Origin: Vicinamibacterales bacterium
GTDB lineage: Bacteria; Acidobacteriota; Vicinamibacteria; Vicinamibacterales; UBA8438
Direction: 5' to 3'
DNA: 42,836 nt
Assembly: GCA_029940535.1 (NCBI GenBank)
Contig: JAPYUM010000026.1
Span: 1-42,836, forward strand
Numbering within the stretch: position 1 is the first letter of the stretch; the number at the start of each line of letters is the position of its first letter. This document shows, piece after piece, positions 34,547-42,471 of the stretch. The position numbers were made by a program, and so were the translations under genes. Below the pieces are notes generated by a model that saw only the letters and a program-made list of their open reading frames with translations, had not been told where the DNA came from and ran no database searches.

Positions 34547-36517
34547 CTACGGTAGTGCCAGGGCGATCAGCGACGGCCGGCTCTCGCGGCCGCCGCCGCC
34601 GGTAGCGACCACGAGGTACTGCGTCCCTTCGTGCAGATAGGTCACGGGGTTGCCCCAGGGCGGCTCCGGGAGCGCCACGGACCCCAGGTAGGCGCCCGTG
34701 TTCTTGTCATACGCGGTGATGGCTCGGGCCACGTCGGCGTCATCGTCGACGTCGCGCCCGCCGTGGTTGACCACGAGGAGGGTCCTTGTCAGCAGTGGCC
34801 CGCTGTACAGCGCGCCGCCGCCACCGCCCAATGGAGGCAGGTCGAGGTCGCGGAGGGCGGGGTGGTTTCTCGGGCCATCTCCGTGCGCGCTCATCCACTC
34901 GTGCTCGCCGGTGTTGAGGTCGATCGCGGTGATTCGTTTGTACGGTGGTTTCACGAGCGGCAGCCCCTGGGGGCCGGGCAGACCGGTGACCCAGGTCTCT
35001 GGCGCATAGCCGACCGTCGCCGGTAGCTCGTACTTGATCAATTCCGCGACGCGGAGTCTGGTATGCGATGGCACGAATAGCCGGCCCGTCTCGGGGTCTA
35101 CCGCCGCGCCGGGCCAGTTCGCGCCACCGGCGTCACCCGGCATCAGGATGAACGGCTTGACCCCGCGGAGGGTGGGTGGGGAGAAGAGTGGTCCAAACCG
35201 CGCCCGCTCTGTCAACTGGAGCGCTTCGGCGCGCAGCGCCGGCGTGAAGTCGATCAGGTCGTCGACCGTGATCCCTTGCATGTCGTAGGGCGCCGGCCGC
35301 GTCGGGAACGGCTGCGTCGGGGAATACCGCTCTCCCGGAACATCACCCGCCGGCACGGGACGTTCCTCGATTGGCCAGACTGGCTCGCCCGTCACGCGGT
35401 CGAACACATAGGTGAACGCCTGTTTGCTGATCTGAGCCAGCGCTTTGATCTCACGGCCATCAACCGTGATGTCCAGCAGGTTCGCGGCCGTCGGGAAGTC
35501 GTAGTCCCAGAGCCCGTGGTGCACCGCTTGGAAATGCCACACGCGTTGACCGGTCTCGGCGTCGAGACAGACGATGCTCTCGGAGAACAGGTTGTCCCCC
35601 GGCCGCATGCCGCCATAGAAGTCGTTGGTCGGCGTACCGATCGGCAGATACACGTAGCCCAGTTCCTCGTCGGCCGCCATCATCGACCAGACGTTGGTGT
35701 GGCCGGTATACCGCCAGGAGTCGTTCTGCCAGGTGTCGTTACCGAAGTCGTCGCCCTGCGGAATGGTGCGGAAAATCCACTTCATCTGGCCGGTCCGGGC
35801 GTCGTACCCGCGTACGTGTCCCGGTGGGGCTTCCCGGGTCTCGGTGCGGTCGGTGACCACGCTCCCAACCACCACCGTGTTTCGCACGATCGCGACGGGC
35901 GACGAGTGTGTAATGCGTGTCGGGTCCACGGGGCGACCCAACGTGCCGCTCAGGTCCACGGCGCCGTTTTCGCCGAATTCGGGGTAGAGCGCGCCGGTAC
36001 GCGCGTTCAGGGCCACCAATTGCAGGTCATGCGTTGCAATGAAGATCCGCGTATCGTCAGACTCGCGGTCGGCCCAGTAGGAGACCCCGCGGTGCTGCCA
36101 CCCTGAGTTGGCCGGACGTTCGAGCCGCTCGTAGGCTCTTGGGTCATACGTCCACACCGTTTCACCCGTGCCGGCGTCGAGTGCCGCCACCTGCGAGATC
36201 GCGGTACTGACGTATACCAGTCCATCGATCATCAGCGGCGTGGCACGGAACTGGCCGACATGAAGATTCTCGCGCTGGCTCGTGACGTCCGTGGAGATGG
36301 AGGTCCAGCGCCAGGCGATCTCCAGGTTCTTGAAATTCTCTGGTGTGATCTGGTCGAGGGGTGAGTATTTTGTGTTCGTCGCATCGCCACCGAACGCCCG
36401 CCACTCGCCTACTGGGGCGGTCTGGGCCGATGCGGACCCGACTCGGGTGGCCACCACGGCCACGAGTGCCATCATTCGCAGTCCCCGCCAGAGGTCCGAT
36501 TGTGCGCCGGTGTCCAT
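34547..36517 (-). CDS. PQQ-dependent dehydrogenase, soluble glucose/quinate-dehydrogenase type (paralog 1)
   Basis: An exported 656-residue quinoprotein. From ATG 36517 (AGGAG eight bases upstream) the protein starts with a signal region (LRMMALVAVVATRVGSASAQ), followed directly by the propeller; the N-terminal membrane anchor of E. coli Gcd is absent. Family blocks are WRAFGGDATNTKYSPLDQIT, HHGLWDYDFPTAANL with the catalytic-type Asp338, GEPVWPIEERPVPAGDVPGE and NTGEHEWMSAHGDGPRNHPA. It would oxidise a sugar, polyol or cyclic acid in the periplasm. A close paralog lies at 37749-39713, separated by one unrelated gene. Electron acceptor unknown. Confidence 0.88.
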   Translation of the reverse strand: MDTGAQSDLWRGLRMMALVAVVATRVGSASAQTAPVGEWRAFGGDATNTKYSPLDQITPENFKNLEIAWRWTSISTDVTSQRENLHVGQFRATPLMIDGLVYVSTAISQVAALDAGTGETVWTYDPRAYERLERPANSGWQHRGVSYWADRESDDTRIFIATHDLQLVALNARTGALYPEFGENGAVDLSGTLGRPVDPTRITHSSPVAIVRNTVVVGSVVTDRTETREAPPGHVRGYDARTGQMKWIFRTIPQGDDFGNDTWQNDSWRYTGHTNVWSMMAADEELGYVYLPIGTPTNDFYGGMRPGDNLFSESIVCLDAETGQRVWHFQAVHHGLWDYDFPTAANLLDITVDGREIKALAQISKQAFTYVFDRVTGEPVWPIEERPVPAGDVPGERYSPTQPFPTRPAPYDMQGITVDDLIDFTPALRAEALQLTERARFGPLFSPPTLRGVKPFILMPGDAGGANWPGAAVDPETGRLFVPSHTRLRVAELIKYELPATVGYAPETWVTGLPGPQGLPLVKPPYKRITAIDLNTGEHEWMSAHGDGPRNHPALRDLDLPPLGGGGGALYSGPLLTRTLLVVNHGGRDVDDDADVARAITAYDKNTGAYLGSVALPEPPWGNPVTYLHEGTQYLVVATGGGGRESRPSLIALALP

Positions 36518-36564
36518 CGACGATGCTCCTGTGAAGCCCGTGTCCGTGGGCGGCACGAGTCGCG

Positions 36565-36570
36565 ATTATG
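36565..36570 (-). promoter_or_regulatory. Putative -10 box upstream of PQQ dehydrogenase paralog 1
   Basis: CATAATCGCG on the minus strand, 47 bases before the ATG. The same YATAATCRCG string precedes paralog 2 and the PQQ-like propeller gene. Confidence 0.4.
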
Positions 36571-36690
36571 GCGTCCGACTCCGTTGTCTCGACTCCGCCG
36601 CCACCTTGTTCGACACGCCCGAATTTGTTTCAATGGCGTCTGCGTTCGCCTGGTTTCTGTTGTTCTTCCACGACCCTGTAGAGAGGCATC

Positions 36691-36807
36691 ATGACATCTC
36701 CTGTGTTGAGTCGTGTGTTGGTCGCGTCGGATGAGAGCACGGTCGCGATCCCTGCCGATTTCAGGGAGAAGTACCAGCCGGTGGGCCACGGCGTGCATAT
36801 GAGCTGA
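36691..36807 (+). CDS. Short open frame of 38 codons, possible gene remnant
   Basis: ATG 36691 follows a GAGAGG ribosome-binding-like sequence. The peptide contains ASDESTVAIPADFREKYQPV, vaguely like the first strand of a cytochrome P460-type domain, and then stops. It ends 2 bases before the GTG of the next gene, so it could also act as a leader for translational coupling. Low confidence that it is a real protein. Confidence 0.25.
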   Translation: MTSPVLSRVLVASDESTVAIPADFREKYQPVGHGVHMS

Positions 36808-36809
36808 TC

Positions 36810-37772
36810 GTGTCTCTTCGAGTCAAGACGGTACTGGCGGTGCTGATGGCGCTGGGGCTGCTGTGGGCGTATCAAACCCGCGAGCAGCGGGCCCAGGAGC
36901 GATTGGCCTCGGAGCGGTCCGACTTCGTGCCGACCGAGGTCGTCGACATGGGGCGGATGCCGACCGAACTGCGCGAGTCGTCGGGTCTTGGCGTCAGTCG
37001 GTCGTACCCCGGCGTGTTCTGGACCCACAACGACTCGGGTGATGGCCCTCGGCTGTACGCCATCGACGACTCGGCGGCGCTGCTGGCGACCGTGACGGTC
37101 GAGGGGGCCATGGCTCGTGACTGGGAGGCGATGGACCTCGGTCGGTGTCCGGCGGCGGCCGACCGCTTCTGCCTGTACGTCGCCGATATCGGGGACAACC
37201 GGTCGCAGAGAGACTCAGTCGTCATCTACATTATCGAGGAGCCTGACCCGTTCGCCGGCGACCATGCTGCCGCCCTGGTGGGGGTCGTACCGTTTGTCTA
37301 TCCAGACGGACCCCACGATGCAGAAGGGCTCGCCCTGACCGCAGATGGCGATGTGATCGTGGTCACGAAAGAGCGCGAGCAGGGGACCTGGCTGTTCGAG
37401 ATACCGGCCGCCGACATCGTGGACGCCATCGCCCGCGGCGGGATGCTCTCGCTCGGCCCCGGGCGGCCGTTGCCGATCTGGCCAGACGTGACCGCCAGTC
37501 GCTATGTGACGGGTGCGGCGCTCAGCCCCGATGGAGATGTGCTCGCCGTTCGGACCTATGCCGAGATCTATCGTTTCCGGTGGCCTATCGGTGACACGCC
37601 GGAGCAGATCGCCGAGGCCTGTTTCCTCGGTAATGCCGAACCGCAGGGCGAGGCAATCGGATTTCGGGGCGATGCTGAAGACTGGCTGGTGCTGACCAGC
37701 GAATCTGACGTCGACCAGGCCGGCTACCTACGCGCCGTGCGCTGCAGGCTAGGGCAAGGTCAGCGCGAGTAG
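36810..37772 (+). CDS. Exported beta-propeller protein of unknown function
   Basis: A 320-residue protein with an N-terminal hydrophobic helix (TVLAVLMALGLLWAY) that may be a signal anchor. Repeated strand blocks such as RESSGLGVSRSYPGVFWTHN, MARDWEAMDLGRC, LYVADIGDN and GPHDAEGLALTADGDVIVVT fit a six- or seven-bladed propeller of the SdiA-regulated/esterase-like phytase type, although no catalytic set is obvious. The start is GTG 36810, 2 bases after a short open frame. Its 3' end overlaps the convergent PQQ dehydrogenase gene by 24 bases. Confidence 0.72.
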   Translation: MSLRVKTVLAVLMALGLLWAYQTREQRAQERLASERSDFVPTEVVDMGRMPTELRESSGLGVSRSYPGVFWTHNDSGDGPRLYAIDDSAALLATVTVEGAMARDWEAMDLGRCPAAADRFCLYVADIGDNRSQRDSVVIYIIEEPDPFAGDHAAALVGVVPFVYPDGPHDAEGLALTADGDVIVVTKEREQGTWLFEIPAADIVDAIARGGMLSLGPGRPLPIWPDVTASRYVTGAALSPDGDVLAVRTYAEIYRFRWPIGDTPEQIAEACFLGNAEPQGEAIGFRGDAEDWLVLTSESDVDQAGYLRAVRCRLGQGQRE

Positions 37773-39713
37773 TTCCGCCTCGTCCCCGGTGCCGACCGCC
37801 ACCACCAGATACTGTTTGTCGTCGTACATATAGGTGACCGGGTTTCCGCCCGGTACCGCCGGGAGGTCCAGCGATCCGAGATGCTCGCCACTGGCCTTGT
37901 CATACGCGCTGATGGTGCGGACGCTCGCGGCGATGTCCTCATAGCCGCGCCCGCCGTGGTTCATGATCAGCAGCGTCGGGGTCACCAACGGGCCGGACGT
38001 GATGCCGCCACCGCCGCCGAGCGGGGGAAGGTCCAGGTCTACCAACGCGGGGTGGTTTCTGGGGCCGTCCCCATGTGCCTGCATCCAGGCGTGGTCACCG
38101 GTATTCAGGTCAATCGCGGTCACGCGCTTGTAGGGTGGCTTGAACAGCGGGAGCCCCTGCGGTCCTGTCAGGCCTCTGCCCCACGGATCGGTGAAGTACC
38201 CGATGGTGGCCGGTGGCTCGTACTCGATCAGGTCCGCGAGGATCAGGGTCTTCGAGGACGAGACAAAGAGCCGGCCGGTTTCGACGTCGACCGCGGACCC
38301 TTGCCAGTTCGCGCCGCCCCCAGCGCCTGGGGCCTGAATGAACGGCAATTCACCTCTGAGCACGGGTGGGGAAAAAATCGGTCCGAACCGCGCCCGGGGT
38401 TCGATGATCTCGAGCGCTTCCGCCCGCAGCTCCGGGGTGAAGTCGATGACGTCTTCGAGACGGCTGCCCTGCTGCTCGAATGGCGGCGGTTTGGTCGGGA
38501 ACGGTTGGGTGGGCGAGTACCACTCCCCGGGTATGTTGCCCTGCGGCACGGGACGCTCTTCAATCGGCCAGACCGGCTCACCGGTGGCACGGTCCAGGAC
38601 GTAGGTGAACGCCTGCTTGCTGACCTGCGCAATCGCGTCGATCTCGCGGCCGTCGACGTTGATGGTCAGCAGGTTCGGTCCCGTCGGGAAGTCCCAGTCC
38701 CACAGCCCGTGGTGAATCGCCTGGAAGTGCCAGGCCCGCTGGCCGGTCTCGATGTCGACGGCCACGATGCTCTCGGCGAACAGGTTGTTCCCAGGGCGCA
38801 TCCCCCCATACCAGTCGTTGGACGGCGTGCCGGTGGGCAGATACACGAGGCCGAGCTCTTCGTCGACCGCCATGTAGGACCACACGTTGGCGTGCCCGCT
38901 GTATCGCCAGGATCCGTTCTGCCAGGAATCGACCCCGAACTCGTCCCCCTGGGGGATCGTGTGGAAGATCCACTTCATTTCCCCGGTGCGCGTATCGTAG
39001 GCGCGCACATCGCCAGGTGAGGCTTCGCGCAGTCTGATGTTGGTGTCCTGGACGACGCTGCCCGCGATGATCGTGTCACCCGCGATGGCGACCGGCGACG
39101 AATAGGTCATCCGCGACGCATCGATCTCCCGACTGTAGCCCTGGGTCAGATCGATGTACCCGTTCTCGCCGAAGTCCGGGTAAACGGCGCCGGTCCGCGC
39201 GTTCAACGCGACGAGTTTCAGGTCGTGATTCGCCATGAAGATTCGCGCGTCGTCGCTTTCACTGTCTTTCCAGTAGGTGAGTCCACGGTGACGCCATCCC
39301 ATGTTCGGCGGTCGGTCCATGTAGTCGTAGATGCGGGGGTCGTGGGTCCAGACCGTCTCGCCCGTGCCGGCGTCGAGCGCCGCCGCCTGGCCGAGCGCGG
39401 TGCTGACGTAGACCAGACCGTTGGCCATCAGCGGTGACGACATGAAGGCGCTCGGGCGAATTTGCTCGTGCTCCGCGATCACGGCTTGCGAGAGCGACGT
39501 CCACCGCCACGCGATTTCCAGGTCTCCGAAGTTGTCAGCCGTGATCTGGTCGAGTGGCGAGTACTTGGTGTTGGCACCGTCTCGGCCAAACGCATGCCAT
39601 TCGCCGTCGGGGACTTGGGATTGGGCGGCGGCGGCCCCGCTATCCAGCGTCGCGACCAGACCAACCCATAGCGCACAGCGAACGAGATGACGAAGTTGTG
39701 GTCCGGCGTGCAT
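37749..39713 (-). CDS. PQQ-dependent dehydrogenase, soluble glucose/quinate-dehydrogenase type (paralog 2)
   Basis: A 654-residue exported quinoprotein, colinear with paralog 1: signal region ending near GAAAAQS, then WHAFGRDGANTKYSPLDQIT, HHGLWDWDFPTGPNL (catalytic-type Asp339, with Asp341 two residues on), GEPVWPIEERPVPQGNIPGE and NTGDHAWMQAHGDGPRNHPA. Long stretches are nearly identical between the two, so they arose by tandem duplication with the exported propeller gene now between them. ATG 39713 has AGGAG nine bases upstream, and a TATAAT box precedes it. Substrate unknown. Confidence 0.88.
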   Translation of the reverse strand: MHAGPQLRHLVRCALWVGLVATLDSGAAAAQSQVPDGEWHAFGRDGANTKYSPLDQITADNFGDLEIAWRWTSLSQAVIAEHEQIRPSAFMSSPLMANGLVYVSTALGQAAALDAGTGETVWTHDPRIYDYMDRPPNMGWRHRGLTYWKDSESDDARIFMANHDLKLVALNARTGAVYPDFGENGYIDLTQGYSREIDASRMTYSSPVAIAGDTIIAGSVVQDTNIRLREASPGDVRAYDTRTGEMKWIFHTIPQGDEFGVDSWQNGSWRYSGHANVWSYMAVDEELGLVYLPTGTPSNDWYGGMRPGNNLFAESIVAVDIETGQRAWHFQAIHHGLWDWDFPTGPNLLTINVDGREIDAIAQVSKQAFTYVLDRATGEPVWPIEERPVPQGNIPGEWYSPTQPFPTKPPPFEQQGSRLEDVIDFTPELRAEALEIIEPRARFGPIFSPPVLRGELPFIQAPGAGGGANWQGSAVDVETGRLFVSSSKTLILADLIEYEPPATIGYFTDPWGRGLTGPQGLPLFKPPYKRVTAIDLNTGDHAWMQAHGDGPRNHPALVDLDLPPLGGGGGITSGPLVTPTLLIMNHGGRGYEDIAASVRTISAYDKASGEHLGSLDLPAVPGGNPVTYMYDDKQYLVVAVGTGDEAELLALTLP

Positions 39714-39751
39714 CTGGTGACGCTCCTTGAGAGGTCCAGGGAAATGCCGCG

Positions 39752-39757
39752 ATTATA
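39752..39757 (-). promoter_or_regulatory. Putative -10 box upstream of PQQ dehydrogenase paralog 2
   Basis: TATAATCGCGG on the minus strand, 38 bases before the ATG; CAGTTT lies 17 bases further upstream as a weak -35. It is close to the edge of a REP-like repeat. Confidence 0.45.
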
Positions 39758-39779
39758 GTTGACGCCTCCTGAGGAAACT

Positions 39780-39848
39780 GTAGGAGTCGGCCCACCTCAA
39801 CCGGGCCACAGATCTCATTGTGGCGCACGGCTTGAGCCGTGCGACCGC
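39780..39848 (-). repeat. REP-like dispersed repeat, copy B (interrupted by the IS110 remnant)
   Basis: Inverted copy of 12337-12405 with the hairpin GCACGGCT-TG-AGCCGTGC. Eight bases beyond it the IS110-type remnant begins. A second palindrome, GGCCT-GA-AGGCC, follows the far end of that element (40655-40666), so the element appears to sit between the two palindromes of one REP-like unit. Confidence 0.72.
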
Positions 39849-39932
39849 AGATGGGATGAGAGGGCCAGCTTCCAACGGGGTATCTTGCGATCCCCAATGG
39901 ATGAACGGGCTCGAAGCCCAAAGGAGGCTGGC

Positions 39933-40419
39933 ATGGCGCAACGTATCACGACCGAAGCGATGGTGACGATCGGCTTGGACCTGGGTGACCGGCAGACAGC
40001 CGGCTGCGTCGTCGATGAGGGCGGCCAGATTTTCGAGCGGTTTGAAGCCCGCACGCCCCCCACGCGGTTGCTGGCGGCGGGCTATGTGGTCGTGGTGGCC
40101 AATGCCCGGCGAGTCCGGTTGATTGCGGAGAACGATGCCAAGAGCGACCGGCTGGATGCGGAGCTGTTGCGGCAGGTGCCGGGCGTGGGCCCCCTGACAG
40201 CGCTGACCTACGTGCTGACGCTCAAGGACCCGACGCGCTTCCCCCGGAGCCGCACGGTCGGCGCGGCCTGCGCCTGGCCGGGCGAGGGGAAAGGGCGCCA
40301 AGAAACGGGCGGTCGTGGCGGTCGCCCGCAAGCTGGCGGTGCTACTGCATCGGCTGTGGCTGACCGGCGAGGTCTACGAACCCGTGGGCGATCAGACGCC
40401 GGTGGGCCGCGCCGCCTAA
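39933..40419 (+). pseudogene. IS110-family transposase remnant with internal deletions
   Basis: ATG 39933 (AAGGAGG upstream) opens with ITTEAMVTIGLDLGDRQTAG, the DEDD/RuvC-like N-terminus of IS110 transposases. Then separate conserved blocks are joined with the material between them missing: YVVVVANARRVRLIAENDAK and SDRLDAELL directly to RQVPGVGPLTALTYVLTL, and then, after RSRTVGA and a frame change, to KGAKKRAVVAVARKLAVLLH, RLWLTGEVYEP and TAA 40417-40419. At least three deletions leave under half of the usual 350-450 residues. Inactive. Confidence 0.8.
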
Positions 40420-40636
40420 CCGGCGGCGAGCGCGCCACGCGACGGGACGACGGACGGACGGCCGATCAGGGAGACCGTGTCCGGGTGACTGCAATTCAGG
40501 CCTTGGTCGTGAGAGACCGCCTCGCAGAGAGCAGCACCCGGCCACGTTCGGACCTCAACGTGCACCGGGCTCGACAGAGCACCGAGAGTGCGGATGGAAG
40601 CCGGGGGCCCTGATCGACCACACGGGCTTGACACCG
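40420..40636 (+). other. 3' non-coding end of the IS110 remnant; possible bridge/seek RNA locus
   Basis: No credible open frame. In IS1111-group elements this end encodes the structured RNA guiding target choice; whether it survives here cannot be told by eye. The final bases up to 40734 hold the second palindrome and nothing else recognisable. Confidence 0.35.
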
Positions 40637-40734
40637 GCTGGCCCTCTCATGGAAGGCCTGAAGGCCCGCGCCACAGGGTCAGCCGTTTCCTGCCCGAAGC
40701 TTCGTGCCGCAGGCGGACGCAACGCCAGGAAAAC

Positions 40735-42180
40735 CTAGTTGGTGTCGCTGAGACGCCAGAGGTGGGACCGAGTGCGGATGAACAGGCTTCCTCGGGCGAT
40801 GGCCGGGCTCGACATGGCCACCTCGCCCAGATCATTGCTGCCGACAACGTTGAAGTCATCCGCCGGGTTGATGACGTAGGCACTGCCTTCTTCGCTGAGC
40901 ACGAAGATCTTGTCGTTGTAGGCCCAGGGTGATGCCGTGAACCCGCCGGCGCCGACCGCGACGCGCCGACGTACTTCCTGGTTCAGCACCTGCTGCTCGC
41001 TGTAGTACTGCTCTTCGCCGGTATGAGCGTCGTGCACAGTGTAAAACCCCTGGTCGAGCAGGGTGAAGTAGTAATCGCCGTAGACCAGCGGCGTCGGGTG
41101 ATACGGTCCGGCACGGTCCTGATACCAGACGACCGCGTCGTTGCTCGCCTCCCCGGCTTGCAGCGTGATATCGCCTTGGGCCCCCGGGCGGATCGCGAAC
41201 ACCGGCCGAACCGCGTCGCCGACATATCCGGACGTCACGTAGAGCAGCCCGTTGGCACTGAACGGTTGGGGAATCGAGATCGTGTTCAGGCCGCTGAAGC
41301 GCCACAGCTCGTTCCCGTCGAGGTCGTACGAACGCACGTGATCGCTGCCGGCGGTTACCAGTTCGGTCCGCGCGTCGTGCTGCCACACGAACGGTGTTGA
41401 CCAGTTCGTGCCCTCGTCCCGGTCGACGCGCCACCGCTCGGCCCCGGTCGCGGCGTCGAGCGCGACGACAAATGACTGGTCGTCGTTGTCGTTGACGATG
41501 AAGAGCGAGTCGTCGTGCAGCACGGGTGAGGCCGCGGGACCCCACCCCAGCCGGGTGACGGCCGGGTCGAACCGCTGCTCCCAGACCACCTCACCCGCCA
41601 TGTCGAGGGCAAACACCCCCACGTTGCCGAAGTAGGCGTACACCCGCTCCCCATCGGTCACCGGTGTCGACGACGCGAAGGTGTTCTTTAAATGGCGGTC
41701 GAATAGCGGTTCACCGACGTTGACCTCCGAGGTCCACTCGAGCTGGCCGGTGTCGAAGTCGAAGGCGTACACCAGCCAATGGTGGACGTCCACCTCGCGT
41801 TCCATGAGGTCGCCCGGCTTCGGGTCGGGGAACCGGCCGTCGTCGGTCGTCTCGGGGGAACCAAAGGGGAAGTAGAGCCCCATGCGTGGCTCCTGGCTCT
41901 CGCCGTCGCTCACGACCGTCGTGAGGAAGATCCGGTTGCCCCAGATCACGGGCGACGACCAGCCCAGGCCATCGACGGGCGTTTTCCAGACCACGTTCTC
42001 CGTCGCGCTCCAGGTGCTGGGCAGCCGCGCGTCGTCCTCCGCGATCGGCAATGCGTTTGCGCCGCGGAAGGAGGGCCAGTTGTCGTTTTCGGCCGAGAAG
42101 GTCGTGACGGTCGCGACGACTGTCAGCAGCAAGAGCGCAAGAAACGGTGTTCGGATGGAATGCGGTCGACTGGAAAGCAT
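40735..42180 (-). CDS. Exported PQQ-binding-like beta-propeller protein
   Basis: A 481-residue protein with signal peptide (FLALLLLTVVATVTTFSAEN) and outer-membrane-protein-assembly/PQQ-like repeats: NWPSFRGANALPIAEDDARL, ENVVWKTPVDGLGWSSPVIW, TGAERWRVDRDEGTNWSTPF, DLDGNELWRFSGLN. This PQQ_2-type propeller is common in planctomycetes and acidobacteria. It lacks the catalytic Asp blocks of the true PQQ dehydrogenases nearby, so it is more likely a structural or scaffold protein or an enzyme of unknown activity. ATG 42180 has AAGGAC upstream, and a TATAAT box lies at 42219-42214. Confidence 0.82.
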   Translation of the reverse strand: MLSSRPHSIRTPFLALLLLTVVATVTTFSAENDNWPSFRGANALPIAEDDARLPSTWSATENVVWKTPVDGLGWSSPVIWGNRIFLTTVVSDGESQEPRMGLYFPFGSPETTDDGRFPDPKPGDLMEREVDVHHWLVYAFDFDTGQLEWTSEVNVGEPLFDRHLKNTFASSTPVTDGERVYAYFGNVGVFALDMAGEVVWEQRFDPAVTRLGWGPAASPVLHDDSLFIVNDNDDQSFVVALDAATGAERWRVDRDEGTNWSTPFVWQHDARTELVTAGSDHVRSYDLDGNELWRFSGLNTISIPQPFSANGLLYVTSGYVGDAVRPVFAIRPGAQGDITLQAGEASNDAVVWYQDRAGPYHPTPLVYGDYYFTLLDQGFYTVHDAHTGEEQYYSEQQVLNQEVRRRVAVGAGGFTASPWAYNDKIFVLSEEGSAYVINPADDFNVVGSNDLGEVAMSSPAIARGSLFIRTRSHLWRLSDTN

Positions 42181-42213
42181 GGAGTGTCCTTCGCGTGTGG
42201 AGGTCCTTCCGTG

Positions 42214-42219
42214 ATTATA
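42214..42219 (-). promoter_or_regulatory. Putative -10 box upstream of the PQQ-like propeller gene
   Basis: TATAATCACGG on the minus strand, 33 bases before the ATG, matching the YATAATCRCG string of the two PQQ dehydrogenase genes. No clear -35. Confidence 0.45.
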
Positions 42220-42402
42220 CGCGGGCCATCACCGCCGCGGACTCGGTCGGCTGCGCGAGTGACCACTCTAGGGGACATTCGATGGTCCGTCGAACGATGA
42301 CTGATATTGATGTAACTTCTTTTACGTCATTAGTTACATGCGTCCTGTCGTTGTTGACGACGCTGGCACGCGCCGTGAAGGTTGCTCCCCCGCAGGGTCG
42401 GC

Positions 42403-42435
42403 CGAGGGCCGGCTCCAATGATTGGTCGGCCCTCG
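42403..42435 (+). promoter_or_regulatory. Strong hairpin in the leader of the second BON gene
   Basis: CGAGGGCCG (42403-42411) pairs perfectly with CGGCCCTCG (42427-42435); the loop contains a further CCAA/TTGG stem. It ends 36 bases before the ATG of the BON gene. It could be a 5'-UTR regulatory structure or a terminator-like element without T-run. Function inferred. Confidence 0.4.
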
Positions 42436-42471
42436 AGCCGGCCGCGATGCCGGAAGCAAGGGGGGAACGCC

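Larger units (their letters stand above)
39856..40650 (+). mobile_element. Decayed IS110-family insertion element
   Basis: Bounded by a 14-base inverted repeat: ATGAGAGGGCCAGC at 39856-39869 and GCTGGCCCTCTCAT at 40637-40650. It encloses an IS110-type transposase remnant and a roughly 215-base non-coding 3' part. Inverted-repeat ends and a long 3' non-coding end are features of the IS1111 group. About 0.8 kb remain of an expected 1.4-1.6 kb. Confidence 0.7.

Noticed and set aside
40735-42180. A third true PQQ dehydrogenase
   Set aside because: The repeats are PQQ-like but the catalytic Asp block and vicinal Cys pair of the dehydrogenases are missing.
42397-42471. Riboswitch upstream of the BON gene
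   Set aside because: A strong hairpin is present but no conserved riboswitch core could be recognised.
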